From Xaviernesmea oryzae (GTDB lineage Bacteria > Pseudomonadota > Alphaproteobacteria > Rhizobiales > Rhizobiaceae), in NCBI RefSeq assembly GCF_900177415.1, contig NZ_FXAF01000006.1:67001-131000 (forward strand): a stretch of 64,000 nt of DNA, read 5' to 3'. Below are positions 46,601 through 56,585 of this stretch, one piece after another. The notes below the pieces were generated by a model. It worked only from the letters and a program-made list of their open reading frames with translations. It was not told the origin of the DNA and ran no database searches. A program made the position numbers and the translations under genes. Position 1 is the stretch's first letter; every line of letters begins with the position of its first letter.

Positions 46601-48444
46601 GCAACGGCATGCTGCTCTCGCGCAAGATCAGGCTGATTGCGGCCTTCGATCATCGCGACATCTTCATCGATCCCGATCCGGATATCGAAAAGTCCTTTGC
46701 CGAGCGCGAGCGGCTCTTCGCGCTGCCGCGTTCGAGCTGGCAGGACTACGACCGGAAAACTCTGTCCGCCGGTGCGATGATCATTTCCCGCACCGAAAAG
46801 TCGGTGAAGCTGACCAGGGAAGCGGCAGCGGCGATCGGCATCGACAAGGCGGTCGCGACACCTTTCGAGATCATGACCGCGATCCTGAAAAGCCCGGTCG
46901 ATCTGCTCTGGTTCGGCGGCATCGGCACCTATATCAAGGCCGCTTCCGAGACCGATGCGGAAGTAGGCGACCGTGCCAACGATCCGATCCGAGTGACCGC
47001 CGGCGAAGTGCGCGCCAGTGTAATCGGCGAAGGCGCCAATCTGGGCGTCACCCAGAAGGGCCGCATCGCCTATTCGCTCAATGGCGGGCGCTGCAATTCG
47101 GATGCCATCGACAATTCCGCCGGCGTCAACTCCTCGGACGTCGAGGTCAATATCAAGATCGCGCTCAATCCGGCCATGCAGGACGGCCGCCTCACCCGCG
47201 ACAAGCGCAACCGGCTTCTCGCCTTGATGACGGACGAGGTGGCCGGTCTCGTCCTGCGCAACAACTACCTGCAGCCGCTGGCGATTTCCCTGACGGAAAG
47301 GAAAGGCGCCGCCAATCGGGAGGAGCTGTCACGGCTCATGTCCGTGCTGGAGGCCCAGGGTCACCTGAACCGCAAGGTGGAGACCCTGCCCGACGATGCG
47401 GAACTTGCCGAACGTTATATTTCCGGCCGGCCGCTGACGCGGCCCGAAATCGGCGTATTGCTCTCCTATGCGAAAATCGTGCTCTTCGACGCCCTGATCG
47501 AAAGCGCCATTCCGGACGATCCCTATTTCTCCGCCGTGCTGAACGCCTATTTCCCGACCAGGATGCAGAAGGCCTATGGGGCCGATATTCAAAACCACCG
47601 CCTGCATCGCGAGATCATCGCCACGGCGCTCGCCAATGAGGCCATCAACCGCGGCGGGCCGGGTTTCGTGCAGCAGATGAGCGACATGACCGGCGCGACC
47701 GCCGCCAATGTCGTGAAAGCCGCTTTCCTCGCCCGCGACGGTTTCGACCTGCCGAAGCTCTGGGCCGAGATCGATGCGCTCGACGGCCGGATTTCCGGCC
47801 AGATCCAGAACGATCTCTATGCCCGGACGACGGCTATCTTCGCGGAGGCCACGCGGCTCATCCTTCAGACGCAGGTCGGCACCGGCGACATGGATGGCGC
47901 CATGAGCCGGCTCAGAGCCGCGATCAAGGGGCTTCGCTCCTCGATCAGCGGCGCCGGTGCCGTGGAAATGGCCGCCCGCGCCGCCGAGCTCGAAGTACAG
48001 GGCGTTCCGGCTTCGCTTGCCCGGGAGATCACGCTGCTTTCGACCCTCGTCCTCGTGCCGGAGATCATGCTGATCGCCGATCGCACCGGAGAAACCATGG
48101 CGCGTGCCGCCGAAAGCTATTTCGCTGTGACCGAAACCTTCCGCGTCAACCGGCTGATCGGCGCCGGCGAGCGGATCGGCACGTCGGACCATTACGAGAG
48201 TCTCGCGCTCTCCCGGAGCCTGCAGCAGATCGCTTCGGCCCGCCGCGATATCGTCATCGCCGCGCTGACGAGCCATCCGAAAGAGAAGAAACCGGTGGAA
48301 GCCTGGCATGGCAGCGATCGCATCCGGGTAAACCGCATCGGCACGGAACTGGTGACCCTGAGCGAAAGCGGCGATCTGACCCTTCCGAAGATCACAGTTG
48401 CCGCCGGCCTTCTCGGCGACCTTGCGCATGGGCGTTCGATATAG
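43684..48444 (+). CDS. NAD-specific glutamate dehydrogenase, large (about 180 kDa) type
   Basis: A 1,586-residue protein, the size class typical of proteobacterial GDH180. The N-terminal half contains ACT-like regulatory segments; the catalytic core spans about residues 700-1200 with HLRFGKVARGGIRWSDRGED near 785 and the substrate lysine in VGAKGGFFPKMLP near 832, then VAGVGDMSGDVFGNGMLLS near 965. The C-terminal domain is helical. It oxidatively deaminates glutamate to 2-oxoglutarate, a catabolic role. ATG at 43684 has AAAGGAGAGAGG upstream. It stands as a single gene before an MFS gene. Confidence 0.95.
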   Translation: MAARQNPKRDKQIESARKIAAESKGPHLDPLILFSRASNDDLENYTPEMLARSAMHAAERLNAWTRIRADITVQAVPGIEPNGMPVSVLTVVDRNMPFLFDSIMGEVAATHRDLTMAVHPILLLEPGREPVLRSNEQPGNPAHHVSLIQIHIAPLTEEQAASLVERIRFILDQVHLAITDWASMLDVLDGAARQLNNSASRRKADRDEALAFLDWLRDDNFTFLGMREYVYSGKGPEARLERGKGRGLGILSDPDVLVLRQGKDAVMTTPEILEFLDGPDFLIVTKANVKSVVHRRAYMDYVGVKRFDERGEVVGELRIVGLFTATAYTHSVREIPLLRAKVARIEEHFGFDPDSHSGRMLENTLESYPRDDLFQIDVELLARFCEQIMELSERPRVRVLPRIDHFDRFVSVIVYVPREDYNSDVREKVGNYLCKVYEGHVSAYYPAFPEGGIARVHMIIGRRGGKTPRIPQAKLEETIRLIATPWEERFAALAKEGPRLSVTQAFQETFPPEETFADLADIAACAAGETIRIAFYRRPIDAANIVSLKIFHKDRHLSLSRRVPLLENLGFHVVSEQTFEIHVGAENRLVVLHDMELQLDDGREIDLSREGPLLEEAFLSAFHGLIDNDGFNRLVLLAGLSAREVTVLRAYARYLRQAGIVYSQTYIADTLNKYPSISAAIFRLFRDGFDPKIAEKTRTRKLTECHAGIEEALGQVPNLDEDRTLRRFVNAVDATLRTNYFQRETDGSPKRMLAFKLDPKELDGLPEPRPFREIFVYGTEVEGVHLRFGKVARGGIRWSDRGEDYRTEILGLVKAQQVKNAVIVPVGAKGGFFPKMLPAGGSRDEVFNAGRQAYITFIRTLLSITDNIVGAEVVGPEKTVRIDGDDPYFVVAADKGTATFSDTANGLAQEAGFWLDDAFASGGSAGYDHKKMGITARGAWEAVKRHFREKDIDIQTTPFSVAGVGDMSGDVFGNGMLLSRKIRLIAAFDHRDIFIDPDPDIEKSFAERERLFALPRSSWQDYDRKTLSAGAMIISRTEKSVKLTREAAAAIGIDKAVATPFEIMTAILKSPVDLLWFGGIGTYIKAASETDAEVGDRANDPIRVTAGEVRASVIGEGANLGVTQKGRIAYSLNGGRCNSDAIDNSAGVNSSDVEVNIKIALNPAMQDGRLTRDKRNRLLALMTDEVAGLVLRNNYLQPLAISLTERKGAANREELSRLMSVLEAQGHLNRKVETLPDDAELAERYISGRPLTRPEIGVLLSYAKIVLFDALIESAIPDDPYFSAVLNAYFPTRMQKAYGADIQNHRLHREIIATALANEAINRGGPGFVQQMSDMTGATAANVVKAAFLARDGFDLPKLWAEIDALDGRISGQIQNDLYARTTAIFAEATRLILQTQVGTGDMDGAMSRLRAAIKGLRSSISGAGAVEMAARAAELEVQGVPASLAREITLLSTLVLVPEIMLIADRTGETMARAAESYFAVTETFRVNRLIGAGERIGTSDHYESLALSRSLQQIASARRDIVIAALTSHPKEKKPVEAWHGSDRIRVNRIGTELVTLSESGDLTLPKITVAAGLLGDLAHGRSI

Positions 48445-48477
48445 GACAACCGCAAGACAGGCTGATCCGGGGGAAGA

Positions 48478-49878
48478 ATGGCCGTTTCTCATGAGGACGA
48501 TGCGCCGGCGAAAACCACCCGGCGCGGCATCTGGGGCTGGATGCTCTTCGATTGGGCGGCCCAGCCGTTCTTCACGGTCGTGACCACTTTCGTCTTCGGC
48601 CCCTATTTCGTCTCGCGTCTGACCCAGGACCCGGTTTCGGCGCAGGCCGCATGGAGCAACATGGCGACGGTCTCGTCGCTCGTCATCGCCGTGCTTTCGC
48701 CGGTCCTCGGTTCGATCGCCGACCAGTCCGGCCCGCGCAAACCCTGGATCGCCTTCTTCGCCGTCATCAAGATCGTCTGCGTTTCGGCCCTCTGGTTCGC
48801 CGCACCCGGCTCTCCGATCATCTGGCCGATGATTTTCATGATCTTCGCTTCGATCGCCGCCGAATTCTCGACGGTCTTCAACGATTCCATGATGCCGCGG
48901 ATCGTCTCGAAGGACGAGGTCGGCCGGATTTCCAACATCGCCTGGGGTCTCGGTTATCTCGGCGGCATGATCGTGCTGATCGCGGTCGTGGCGCTGCTGG
49001 CCGCCAGTCCGGACACGGGCGTGACGCTGATCGGCATTCCGCCGCTCTTCGGCCTTGATCCGCATCTCGGCGAGGATGCCCGCATCACAGGCCCCATCTC
49101 GGCCCTCTGGTATTTCCTCTTCATCCTGCCGATGTTCTTCTTCACGCCGGATGCCGGCAAGGGCCTGCCGCTCGGCGAAGCGGTACGCTCGGGGCTCAGG
49201 GAACTCGGCGGCACCCTGCGGGAGCTGAAACGACGCACCGGCCTCACGAAATTCCTGATCGCCCGCATGCTCTATCAGGATGGCGTCAACGGCCTCCTGA
49301 TCCTCGGCGGCGCCTTCGCCGCCGGCATGTTCGGCTGGGCGACGATCGAGATCGGCATCTACGGCATCATATTGAATGTCGTGGCGATCTTCGGCTGCAT
49401 CGCGGCCGGCTGGCTGGATCGCCGGCTGGGATCGAAGATCGTCGTGATCATCAGCCTCGTGCTGCTGCTTGTCGCGACGCTCGGCATCGTCTCCACCGGC
49501 CCCGGCTTCGTCTTCTTCGGCCTCGTGCCCCTGTCGGCGGAAGACGGCGGCGGCCTGTTCGGAACCGCCGCCGAAAAAGCCTATATCCTGTTCGGGCTGC
49601 TGATCGGCATCGCCTTCGGCCCCGTCCAGGCCTCGTCGCGTTCCTACCTCGCCCGCAGCGTCGACCTGTCGGAAACCGGCCGCTATTTCGGCATCTACGC
49701 ACTGTCGGGACGGGCGACGAGCTTCCTCGCCACCCTGTTCTTCTCGATGATGACCTATGCCAGCGGCTCCGCGCGGCTCGGCATGGCAACGCTGATCATC
49801 TTCCTCGCAGTGGGACTGCTGCTTCTGTTGGCGACGCCCTATCCCGCGTATAAATCGGACAACAATCCTGCCCGGTAA
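48478..49878 (+). CDS. MFS permease of the Atg22/UMF22 type
   Basis: A 466-residue membrane protein with about 12 helices. [22 protein letters not shown] near the start is the recognised Atg22-like opening, and [18 protein letters not shown] resembles the loop 2-3 MFS motif. These exporters are thought to release amino acids; vacuolar Atg22 is the eukaryotic analogue. Position 34 bases after a glutamate dehydrogenase gene suggests a link to amino-acid export, but this is inference. Its stop codon is one base from that of purH on the other strand. Confidence 0.85.
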   Translation: MAVSHEDDAPAKTTRRGIWGWMLFDWAAQPFFTVVTTFVFGPYFVSRLTQDPVSAQAAWSNMATVSSLVIAVLSPVLGSIADQSGPRKPWIAFFAVIKIVCVSALWFAAPGSPIIWPMIFMIFASIAAEFSTVFNDSMMPRIVSKDEVGRISNIAWGLGYLGGMIVLIAVVALLAASPDTGVTLIGIPPLFGLDPHLGEDARITGPISALWYFLFILPMFFFTPDAGKGLPLGEAVRSGLRELGGTLRELKRRTGLTKFLIARMLYQDGVNGLLILGGAFAAGMFGWATIEIGIYGIILNVVAIFGCIAAGWLDRRLGSKIVVIISLVLLLVATLGIVSTGPGFVFFGLVPLSAEDGGGLFGTAAEKAYILFGLLIGIAFGPVQASSRSYLARSVDLSETGRYFGIYALSGRATSFLATLFFSMMTYASGSARLGMATLIIFLAVGLLLLLATPYPAYKSDNNPAR

Positions 49879-49879
49879 G

Positions 49880-51496
49880 TCAGTGCCGGAAGTGGCGCAT
49901 GCCGGTGAACACCATCGCGACGCCGTGCTCGTCGGCAGCGGCGATCACCTCGTCGTCGCGCATCGAACCTCCCGGCTGGATGACGGCCGTGGCACCCGCC
50001 GCAATCGCCGAAAGCAGGCCGTCCGCAAAGGGGAAGAAGGCTTCGGAAGCGACCGCCGAGCCCTTGGTCATCGGTTCGGCCCAACCCATGGCCCTGGCCG
50101 CCTCCTCCGCCTTGATGCCGGCGATGCGGGCGGAATCGACGCGGCTCATCTGACCGGCGCCGATGCCGGCCGTCTGGCCGTCCTTGGCATAGACGATGGC
50201 GTTCGACTTCACATGCTTCGCCACCTTGTAGGCGAACTTCATGTCTTCGAGCTCGGTCGGCGTCGGCGCCCGCTTGGTGACGACGCGAAGGTCGATATCC
50301 TCGATCATGCCGTTGTCGCGGGTCTGGACGAGCAGGCCGCCGGAAACCGTCTTGGCCGTGATGCCGCGCGAGCGCGGGTCCGGCAGGCCGCCGGTGACGA
50401 GCAGACGCAGGTTCGGCTTCCTGGCGATGATCGCCTTCGCCTCTTCCGAAACTTCCGGCGCAATGATGACTTCCGTGAACAGCTTGACGATTTCCTCGGC
50501 CGTCCCCCCGTCGAGCAGCTGATTCAGCGCGATGATGCCGCCGAAGGCAGACGTCGAATCGCAGGCGAGCGCGCGCAGATAAGCGTCCTTCAGCGTCGGG
50601 CCGGTCGCGACACCGCAGGGATTGGCATGCTTGATGATCGCGCAGGCCGGCGCCTTTTCGGGCGAGAATTCGGCGATCAGCTCAAAGGCGCCGTCCGTGT
50701 CGTTGATGTTGTTGTAGGAGAGCTGCTTGCCCTGCAGCAGCGTGGCGGTCGCGACCCCCGGCCGGTTCTCGCCGGTCACGTAGAAGCCGGCGCTCTGGTG
50801 CGGGTTTTCGCCGTAACGCATCTCTTCCTTGAGGACGCCGCCGATGGTGCGGTAGCGCGGCATCTCGATGTCGAGCGCCTCGGCGAACCAGTTGGAGATC
50901 ACCGTGTCATAGGCCGCGGTGCGGGCATAGGCCTTGGCCGCGAGCTTCTGGCGGAAGGCATAGACGGTCTGGCCGTCGTTCGTGCGCAGCGCCTCGATCA
51001 GCGCCGGATAATCGGAGGGATCGGTGACGATCGTCACATAGGCATGGTTCTTGGCGGAGGCGCGGATCATCGCCGGACCGCCGATATCGATGTTTTCCAC
51101 CGTTGTCGGATAATCGCCGCCCGCGGCGCGCACTTCCTCGAAGGGGTAAAGGTTGATGACGGCGAGATCGATGCCCTCGATCCCGTGTTCCTTCATGGAG
51201 TCGGTGTGCTCCGCATCATCACGGATCGCCAGCAAACCTCCATGCACGGTCGGATGCAACGTCTTGACGCGCCCGTCCATGATCTCCGGAAACCCCGTGA
51301 CCTCCGAAACGTCGGTCACGGCCAGGCCGGCGGCTGCGATCGCCTTGTGCGTGCCACCGGTCGAAATGAGCTTCACGCCCTGCTCGGCGAGCGCCTTGGC
51401 AAGCTCGACGATGCCTGTCTTGTCGGAGACCGAAAGCAGCGCCGTGCGGATCCTGATGCGGTCGGGAGCGGGGATTTTCTTGGAAACGACGGCCAT
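49880..51496 (-). CDS. purH: Bifunctional AICAR transformylase / IMP cyclohydrolase
   Basis: A 538-residue protein performing the last two steps of IMP synthesis. The N-terminal MGS-like cyclohydrolase domain has [24 protein letters not shown] and [17 protein letters not shown]; the C-terminal transformylase has LRYGENPHQ (here [14 protein letters not shown]) and [13 protein letters not shown] with the catalytic Lys-His. The ATG at 51496 gives the normal N-terminus; an upstream extension to 51559 is not conserved. Confidence 0.97.
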   Translation of the reverse strand: MAVVSKKIPAPDRIRIRTALLSVSDKTGIVELAKALAEQGVKLISTGGTHKAIAAAGLAVTDVSEVTGFPEIMDGRVKTLHPTVHGGLLAIRDDAEHTDSMKEHGIEGIDLAVINLYPFEEVRAAGGDYPTTVENIDIGGPAMIRASAKNHAYVTIVTDPSDYPALIEALRTNDGQTVYAFRQKLAAKAYARTAAYDTVISNWFAEALDIEMPRYRTIGGVLKEEMRYGENPHQSAGFYVTGENRPGVATATLLQGKQLSYNNINDTDGAFELIAEFSPEKAPACAIIKHANPCGVATGPTLKDAYLRALACDSTSAFGGIIALNQLLDGGTAEEIVKLFTEVIIAPEVSEEAKAIIARKPNLRLLVTGGLPDPRSRGITAKTVSGGLLVQTRDNGMIEDIDLRVVTKRAPTPTELEDMKFAYKVAKHVKSNAIVYAKDGQTAGIGAGQMSRVDSARIAGIKAEEAARAMGWAEPMTKGSAVASEAFFPFADGLLSAIAAGATAVIQPGGSMRDDEVIAAADEHGVAMVFTGMRHFRH

Positions 51497-51581
51497 CGGT
51501 CTCTCCTCAAAACGCGCCACGCAACCGGGCGCCATCAAAAGATGGCCGCCGGTTAGCACAGCTTCGCTCCGGATGAAATGG

Positions 51582-53270
51582 CTATTCGCCCCGCCTCAGC
51601 ATCCAGCGGATCTCCAGGGTTTCGGGCGGAGAAAACTCGATCACGAGCTGCTGGCTCGGCCGCACCCCGGAAACATCCGCAAAGAAAATGTCCTCGTCGA
51701 TCAGGAGATCGAGACCGGGGGCGGCAAAAATCCAGCTTTCGCCGTCGGCGGCGCGCATCGTGACGCTTTCCTCGTCCCGGCGCGAAAGCATGATCGCGGG
51801 ATGGATGTGGAAACGCGCCACGGCCGCAACAGGGTCGTCGTTGGCCTCCTCGCCTTCCGGCCGGAACAGCCGGTCGTGGCCCTTGATCTTGTCGCCACTG
51901 CGGTTGAGGCCGATTTCGCGCTCGTGAAAATAGCCGAGTTCAGTAAGATAGCCGTCATGGCTGGCGCGCAGCCAGTCGTTGCCATGCACATCGTCCCACC
52001 GCTCGACCTGCACATCCGAAACGCCGCCGAGCATCAACGGACCGGTAAAGCGGGAACGGGCGAAGCGGCTGGACGAGGTCTCGTTCAGCGTCACGGTGGA
52101 ATGGGCGGCCGTCGAGCGGGCGATCTGCCGGTAATTCTTTCCCGCATATTTCGGCGCGCCGCAATTGACGATGAAGCGATGCCGGCCGGACGACATTTCG
52201 AAGGAAAGGCAACCGGCATGAGCACCCCGCGAAAGCGCCGGGGAAAGCGGACGCCCCGTATCGACGATCAGCGTGGTCCCCTCCGCCGAAAGCCTGTGGT
52301 AATTCATATGCGGCAGGGCCTTGAACGGCTTGCCCGCCGTTTCGTCGTATCGCAGCACCGACAGCAGCTCGCTCGCCGGCGTGGCGCTTGCACCGTTGAA
52401 GAGCGCGAGATCGCCATCCTGGTGCCGGAAGAACCGCAGCGCGGGATACATGCGGTCGATCGTCGGAATGAGCTTCGGCGGCAGGTCGTGGCCGAGATTG
52501 ATATAGGTCTGGCGGAGCGGCAGAAGGTCGATCAGAAGGTCGAGGACGGTGCGCGGATTGCGCGATACGTGCCCGCCGTCCGCCATGATCTGCCGCTCCA
52601 GCTCGCGGTCGAGCCGCATGCCCTCGCGGCGGATATAGGCGGCACGCGTCGGCATGGAGATGGAGGCCATGGCAAGCGCGATCCTGAGCTTCAGCCGCGT
52701 CTCGCCTTCCGGCGTGCAGCCGGCTATCTTTCTCAGATATCGGACCTGATAGGCGAGGCTTCGCATGAAACGCCGGTAGAATCCGGCTTCCGCTCCCTGC
52801 AGCACGACGGTCGAGTGAGAGAGCCAGGCAACCACCCGCTCCGCAGCGACATTCGGCTCCCACGCCATCCCTTTCGGGCGCCGGCCGTGCAATGCGATCC
52901 AGTCCGCCACGATCTGCCTGGCGTGGGCGCAGGCCGCTTCCGTCTTGTTGGTGCGAATGTGCCGCAACCAGGCGAAGGAATGAAGCCGCTCCGCAAAGGC
53001 GCGGGACGGGAGCTCGACCGAAAAGGGCGATTCGCCATAGGTCTCGAGAATGCGCCCGGCCAGCGGGAAGCGGCCTTCCAGGATTTCCTCGGCGACGAAG
53101 GGATCGAGCGCCCTCAGATCCGTCGGCGCGACGATCAGCCTTTCCGGCACCTGCAGGGCGGAAGATGTCACGGCGAGGCGGAGTCCGGCGGACCGCCGGC
53201 AAAGGCGGCGCCAGATTTCCCGAATGCCGAAGGAGAAAAGTCTCCGGCGATCCGCGAGCCGCATCGTCAA
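51582..53270 (-). CDS. Heparinase II/III family protein
   Basis: A 562-residue protein with an N-terminal α-helical toroid ([35 protein letters not shown]) and a C-terminal β-sandwich heparinase II/III-like domain from about residue 310 ([41 protein letters not shown]). The last motif holds a histidine used in the family's lyase chemistry. No signal peptide is apparent. Such proteins sit next to purH and rsmB in rhizobia; the polysaccharide target is unknown. Confidence 0.88.
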   Translation of the reverse strand: MTMRLADRRRLFSFGIREIWRRLCRRSAGLRLAVTSSALQVPERLIVAPTDLRALDPFVAEEILEGRFPLAGRILETYGESPFSVELPSRAFAERLHSFAWLRHIRTNKTEAACAHARQIVADWIALHGRRPKGMAWEPNVAAERVVAWLSHSTVVLQGAEAGFYRRFMRSLAYQVRYLRKIAGCTPEGETRLKLRIALAMASISMPTRAAYIRREGMRLDRELERQIMADGGHVSRNPRTVLDLLIDLLPLRQTYINLGHDLPPKLIPTIDRMYPALRFFRHQDGDLALFNGASATPASELLSVLRYDETAGKPFKALPHMNYHRLSAEGTTLIVDTGRPLSPALSRGAHAGCLSFEMSSGRHRFIVNCGAPKYAGKNYRQIARSTAAHSTVTLNETSSSRFARSRFTGPLMLGGVSDVQVERWDDVHGNDWLRASHDGYLTELGYFHEREIGLNRSGDKIKGHDRLFRPEGEEANDDPVAAVARFHIHPAIMLSRRDEESVTMRAADGESWIFAAPGLDLLIDEDIFFADVSGVRPSQQLVIEFSPPETLEIRWMLRRGE

Positions 53271-53362
53271 TCTGAAATACTCCGCAGGAATCAGTCTCCG
53301 CCCGGTCGGCGGGAATCACTTTAGATTATTCGAAAGAATGTGCCCGTATGGTGAATAAAGCC

Positions 53363-54760
53363 TTACTGACGCCGGAGCACGCTCGCGAAGAAGCCGTCCA
53401 TGCCGCCTGCGAATTTTTCGTCTCCGGGCAGCATCGCCGGCGTGGTGCGGAATTCGCCGAGCGGCGAAATCGCCTCCTCCAGCCCCGGCCAGTGATTGCG
53501 CTCGACGGGCAGGCGCCTCAGTTCGGGATGATCGTCGAGGACACGCGCCACCAGCTCTTCCCCTTCCGACGGATCGAGAGAGCAGTTCGAGAAGACGATA
53601 ATGCCGTTCGGCTTCACCAGCGTGACGGCGTGGCGCAGCATCCTTTCCTGCAGCGCCGCGAGCTTGGCTATGTCCTCCGGTCCCTTGGTCCAGAGCACGT
53701 CCGGATGCCTGCGCGTCGTGCCCGTCGAGGAGCAGGGTGCGTCGAGCAGCACGCCGTCCAGCAGTTCATCGGGCCGGAAATCGAAGAGATCGCCTCCGAT
53801 CAGCTCGGCCTCCAGCCCCAACCGCGCCAGGTTCTCCTTGAGCCGGGCAAGCCGGTTGGCGGATTGTTCCACCGCCACGACATGTGCGCCCGCCTGGATA
53901 AGCTGCGCCGTCTTGCCGCCGGGCGCGGCGCAGAGATCGGCCACTTTCTTGCCCTTGAGATCGCCGAACAGTTTGGCGGGAATGGCGGCGGCCGCGTCCT
54001 GCACCCACCAGGCTCCTTCCGCGAAACCTTCGAGCGCCGAAACCGCCCCTTCGAAAACCGGCATGCGCACGCTTCCGGTCGGCAGGACCTTGCCGCCGAG
54101 CCTGCCCGCCCAGGCCTCCGGCTCGGACTTCATCGTCAGGTCGATGGCCGGCGGCACGAGCTGCGCTTCTGCGATACGCTCTGCCTCCCTCTCACCGTAG
54201 CTGGCGATCAGCCGCTCCCGGAACCATGCCGGCACCGGAGAAACAGCGGCGATCCTCGCAAGAACCTCGTCCTTCTCCCGTACCAGCCGGCGCAGCACGG
54301 CGTTGACCAGCTTGGCAAAACGGCGGTTGCGCGGGTCGCGATTGGCCTGCTCGACCGCAAGATCGACAGCCGCATGCGAGGGAATGTCGAGATACAGGAT
54401 CTGCGTTGCCGCAACGACCAGCACGTGATGCAGGGCCCGCGCCCCTTCCGGCAGAGGCGTATCGATCAGCGAGGCGATCGCCGCCTCGATCCGCGGCAGA
54501 TGGCGAAGCGCCGCAGTGAGGATCGCCCGCGTCAGCGCCCGATCGGCTTCGCCAAGCGCCTTGTAGGCCGGATTGCCGTGCGTGAGGTCGAGCATGCCGT
54601 CGAGCGATATCTTGCGATCGACGACGGCCGCCAGCAATTTGGCTGCCGTGGCCCGAACCTCAAGCCCGGGCTTCCCAAGACCATCGCTCTGAACGGGCGA
54701 GGCCGGCTTTCTGCGATATTCCGATGGTTTGGAAGGCTTCTTGTTCTTCTTGTCGTTCAA
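53363..54760 (-). CDS. rsmB: RsmB/NOP-family rRNA cytosine-5 methyltransferase
   Basis: A 465-residue protein: an N-terminal NusB-like RNA-binding domain (about 35-170), then the SAM domain with [30 protein letters not shown] (motif IV cysteine) and [14 protein letters not shown] (motif VI, catalytic cysteine). The NusB-plus-methyltransferase layout points to 16S rRNA m5C967 modification. N-terminal [16 protein letters not shown] is basic and may help RNA binding. It overlaps the end of htpX by four bases. Confidence 0.92.
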   Translation of the reverse strand: MNDKKNKKPSKPSEYRRKPASPVQSDGLGKPGLEVRATAAKLLAAVVDRKISLDGMLDLTHGNPAYKALGEADRALTRAILTAALRHLPRIEAAIASLIDTPLPEGARALHHVLVVAATQILYLDIPSHAAVDLAVEQANRDPRNRRFAKLVNAVLRRLVREKDEVLARIAAVSPVPAWFRERLIASYGEREAERIAEAQLVPPAIDLTMKSEPEAWAGRLGGKVLPTGSVRMPVFEGAVSALEGFAEGAWWVQDAAAAIPAKLFGDLKGKKVADLCAAPGGKTAQLIQAGAHVVAVEQSANRLARLKENLARLGLEAELIGGDLFDFRPDELLDGVLLDAPCSSTGTTRRHPDVLWTKGPEDIAKLAALQERMLRHAVTLVKPNGIIVFSNCSLDPSEGEELVARVLDDHPELRRLPVERNHWPGLEEAISPLGEFRTTPAMLPGDEKFAGGMDGFFASVLRRQ

Positions 54761-55728
54761 GACCAGGGACCTTTGCGCGATTCGTCCGAACCGCGGCCCC
54801 AGCCGGTATTCGGAACGGAGCGCGCGGTGCGCTGCGGTCTATCAGTGCTGAACCCCGCCGTCGAGGCGCCGCCACGGAACTCGCCGGCCATCTGCTGCAG
54901 GGCGGCAATGCGGTTCTCGGTGTTCGGATGGGTCGAGAACAGATTGTCCATGCGCTCGCCGGACAGCGGATTGATGATGAACATATGGGCCGTTGCGGGA
55001 TTGCGCTCCGCTTCGTAGTTGGGGATCGCATGTGCGGCACCCGCGATCTTGGCGAGCGCCGAGGCGAGCCAGAGCGGATTGCCGCAGATTTCCGCGCCGC
55101 GCCGGTCGGCGGAATATTCGCGCGTGCGGCTGATCGCCATCTGCACCAGCATGGCCGCCAGCGGCGCGACGATCATCGCCACCAGCACGCCGACGAAGCC
55201 GAGCGGATTATTGTTGTTCTCCCGGTTGCCGCCGAAGAAGAAGGCGAAATTGCCGAGCATGGAGATCGCACCGGCAAGCGTTGCGGTGATCGTCATGGTC
55301 AGCGTGTCGCGGTTCTGGATATGAGCGAGTTCGTGCGCCATGACACCCGCGACTTCCTCATGCGTCAGCCGCTGGAGAAGGCCGGTCGAAGCCGCGACGG
55401 CGGCATTCTGCGGATTGCGGCCGGTCGCAAACGCGTTCGGCTGCGGATTGTCGTAGATATAGACCTTCGGCATCGGCAGGCCTGCATTGGCCGCCAGATC
55501 CCGGATCATGGTATAGAATTCCGGCGCGGTGCGCTGATCGACTTCCTGCGCATGATAGGCCGAAAGCACCATCTTGTCGGAATTCCAGTAGGAAAACAGG
55601 TTCATGCCCGCGGCGATGACCAGGGCGATCATCATGCCGCTTGTGCCGCCGATCAGGAAGCCGACCCCCATGAACAGGGCCGTCATGAAGGCCAGAAGCA
55701 TGGCGGTGCGCATCACATTCATCGTCAT
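54757..55728 (-). CDS. htpX: Protease HtpX homologue
   Basis: A 323-residue M48 metallopeptidase in the inner membrane. The zinc motif is [11 protein letters not shown], and the downstream glutamate lies in [15 protein letters not shown]. Two N-terminal helices and two central helices fit the HtpX topology. It degrades damaged membrane proteins under stress. GGGAGA precedes the ATG. It diverges from the DUF1674 gene and is coupled to the rsmB-type gene downstream. Confidence 0.95.
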   Translation of the reverse strand: MTMNVMRTAMLLAFMTALFMGVGFLIGGTSGMMIALVIAAGMNLFSYWNSDKMVLSAYHAQEVDQRTAPEFYTMIRDLAANAGLPMPKVYIYDNPQPNAFATGRNPQNAAVAASTGLLQRLTHEEVAGVMAHELAHIQNRDTLTMTITATLAGAISMLGNFAFFFGGNRENNNNPLGFVGVLVAMIVAPLAAMLVQMAISRTREYSADRRGAEICGNPLWLASALAKIAGAAHAIPNYEAERNPATAHMFIINPLSGERMDNLFSTHPNTENRIAALQQMAGEFRGGASTAGFSTDRPQRTARSVPNTGWGRGSDESRKGPWS

Positions 55729-55824
55729 CTCTCCCGTTGCCAGGTCGCCCGAGGGTTTTCCCGCGCCGGCGAACGCCCTATGATGTGGTCAATTCAACCG
55801 CAATTTTCAATAAACCATCCGGTG

Positions 55825-56052
55825 ATGGAAAAAATGCAGAACGCAGACAACGACAATAGCGAAACAGTACCCGAAGAAGGCGGTACGAAGAAGCCGCTTT
55901 CGCCTGCCGCCCAGCGAGCACTGAAGGAAGCCGAAGAGCGCCGTCAGGCAGCGGCAAAAGTCGAGATGCCGGAGGAATTCGGCGGCCGCGGCGGCGCCGA
56001 CCCCGCCCGCTTCGGCGATTGGGAGATCAACGGCCGCGCGATCGATTTCTGA
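55825..56052 (+). CDS. DUF1674 protein, SDHAF4-like succinate dehydrogenase assembly factor
   Basis: About 75 residues, with an alternative ATG at 55834. The protein is charged and probably disordered, ending GADPARFGDWEINGRAIDF, which matches the conserved DUF1674/SDHAF4 C-terminus (PTRYGDWE...DF). Mitochondrial SDHAF4 helps assemble flavinated SdhA. The bacterial role is inferred by homology. sdh genes are not in the window. Confidence 0.85.
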   Translation: MEKMQNADNDNSETVPEEGGTKKPLSPAAQRALKEAEERRQAAAKVEMPEEFGGRGGADPARFGDWEINGRAIDF

Positions 56053-56102
56053 GGTAAATATTCCTATTGACTTCATCCGGTGATCGGAATTTATTCCTTT
56101 CC

Positions 56103-56549
56103 ATGATGAAGACGGGCCTGATTCTCGCTGGATTTGCCGCGGTGTTCGCCACCGCAGCCCCGGCGCGCGACGAAATCTCCGGGCCTGTCGCCGCTGAAAT
56201 CCTGCGCATCATCGATGGCGATACGCTGCTCGTCGAAGCGCAGCCCTGGCCGCAGCAGAAGATGGAAGTCTATGTTCGCATCCGCGGCATCGACGCGCCG
56301 GAGCTGAGGTCGAAATGCCTGCGTATCCGCGAAGCCGGGCTTGATGCGCAGCATGCCCTCGAAGCGCTCACGGCAAAGTCACGCGGAATTCAGCTGACCC
56401 GCATCGCCGGGGACAAATATTTCGGCCGCATCGTTGCGGACGTGAAGCTGCTCGACGGCCGGAGCGTTGCAGATGATCTGCTTCTCGCCGGTCTCGTGCA
56501 GACCTATGACGGCGGCCGCAAGCCAAGAGAGATTTGCCCCGCCGACTGA
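56103..56549 (+). CDS. Secreted thermonuclease-family (SNase-like) protein
   Basis: About 148 residues from ATG 56103; a TTG at 56067 would add 12. The N-terminus KTGLILAGFAAVFATAAPA is a signal peptide. SNase catalytic features are present: IIDGDTLLVEA, VRIRGIDAPELR with Arg, Asp and Glu, and DKYFGRIVADV with the second Arg. It should cut RNA and single-stranded DNA in the periplasm or outside. Ca2+-dependent activity is expected from the family. A large hairpin follows the stop. Confidence 0.85.
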   Translation: MMKTGLILAGFAAVFATAAPARDEISGPVAAEILRIIDGDTLLVEAQPWPQQKMEVYVRIRGIDAPELRSKCLRIREAGLDAQHALEALTAKSRGIQLTRIAGDKYFGRIVADVKLLDGRSVADDLLLAGLVQTYDGGRKPREICPAD

Positions 56550-56579
56550 GAGGCCGCCCGGCTTCCCGGACGGCCTCTC
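56548..56579. terminator. Long hairpin between convergent nuclease and acs genes
   Basis: GAGAGGCCG pairs with CGGCCTCTC, and an inner CCGG/CCGG extends the stem across a C·A mismatch to a CTTC loop. It fills the gap between the two stops. No T-run follows on either strand, so termination may need Rho or rely on stem stability. Confidence 0.5.
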
Positions 56580-56585
56580 GCAACA

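Noticed and set aside
49883..51556. A 557-codon plus-strand frame opposite purH
   Set aside because: It mirrors the conserved purH frame exactly, is rich in R, G, D and H as expected for an antisense frame in GC-rich DNA, and has no motifs.
51153..53324. A 723-codon plus-strand frame opposite purH and the heparinase gene
   Set aside because: Spans two real genes on the other strand, with composition typical of antisense frames and no recognisable domain.
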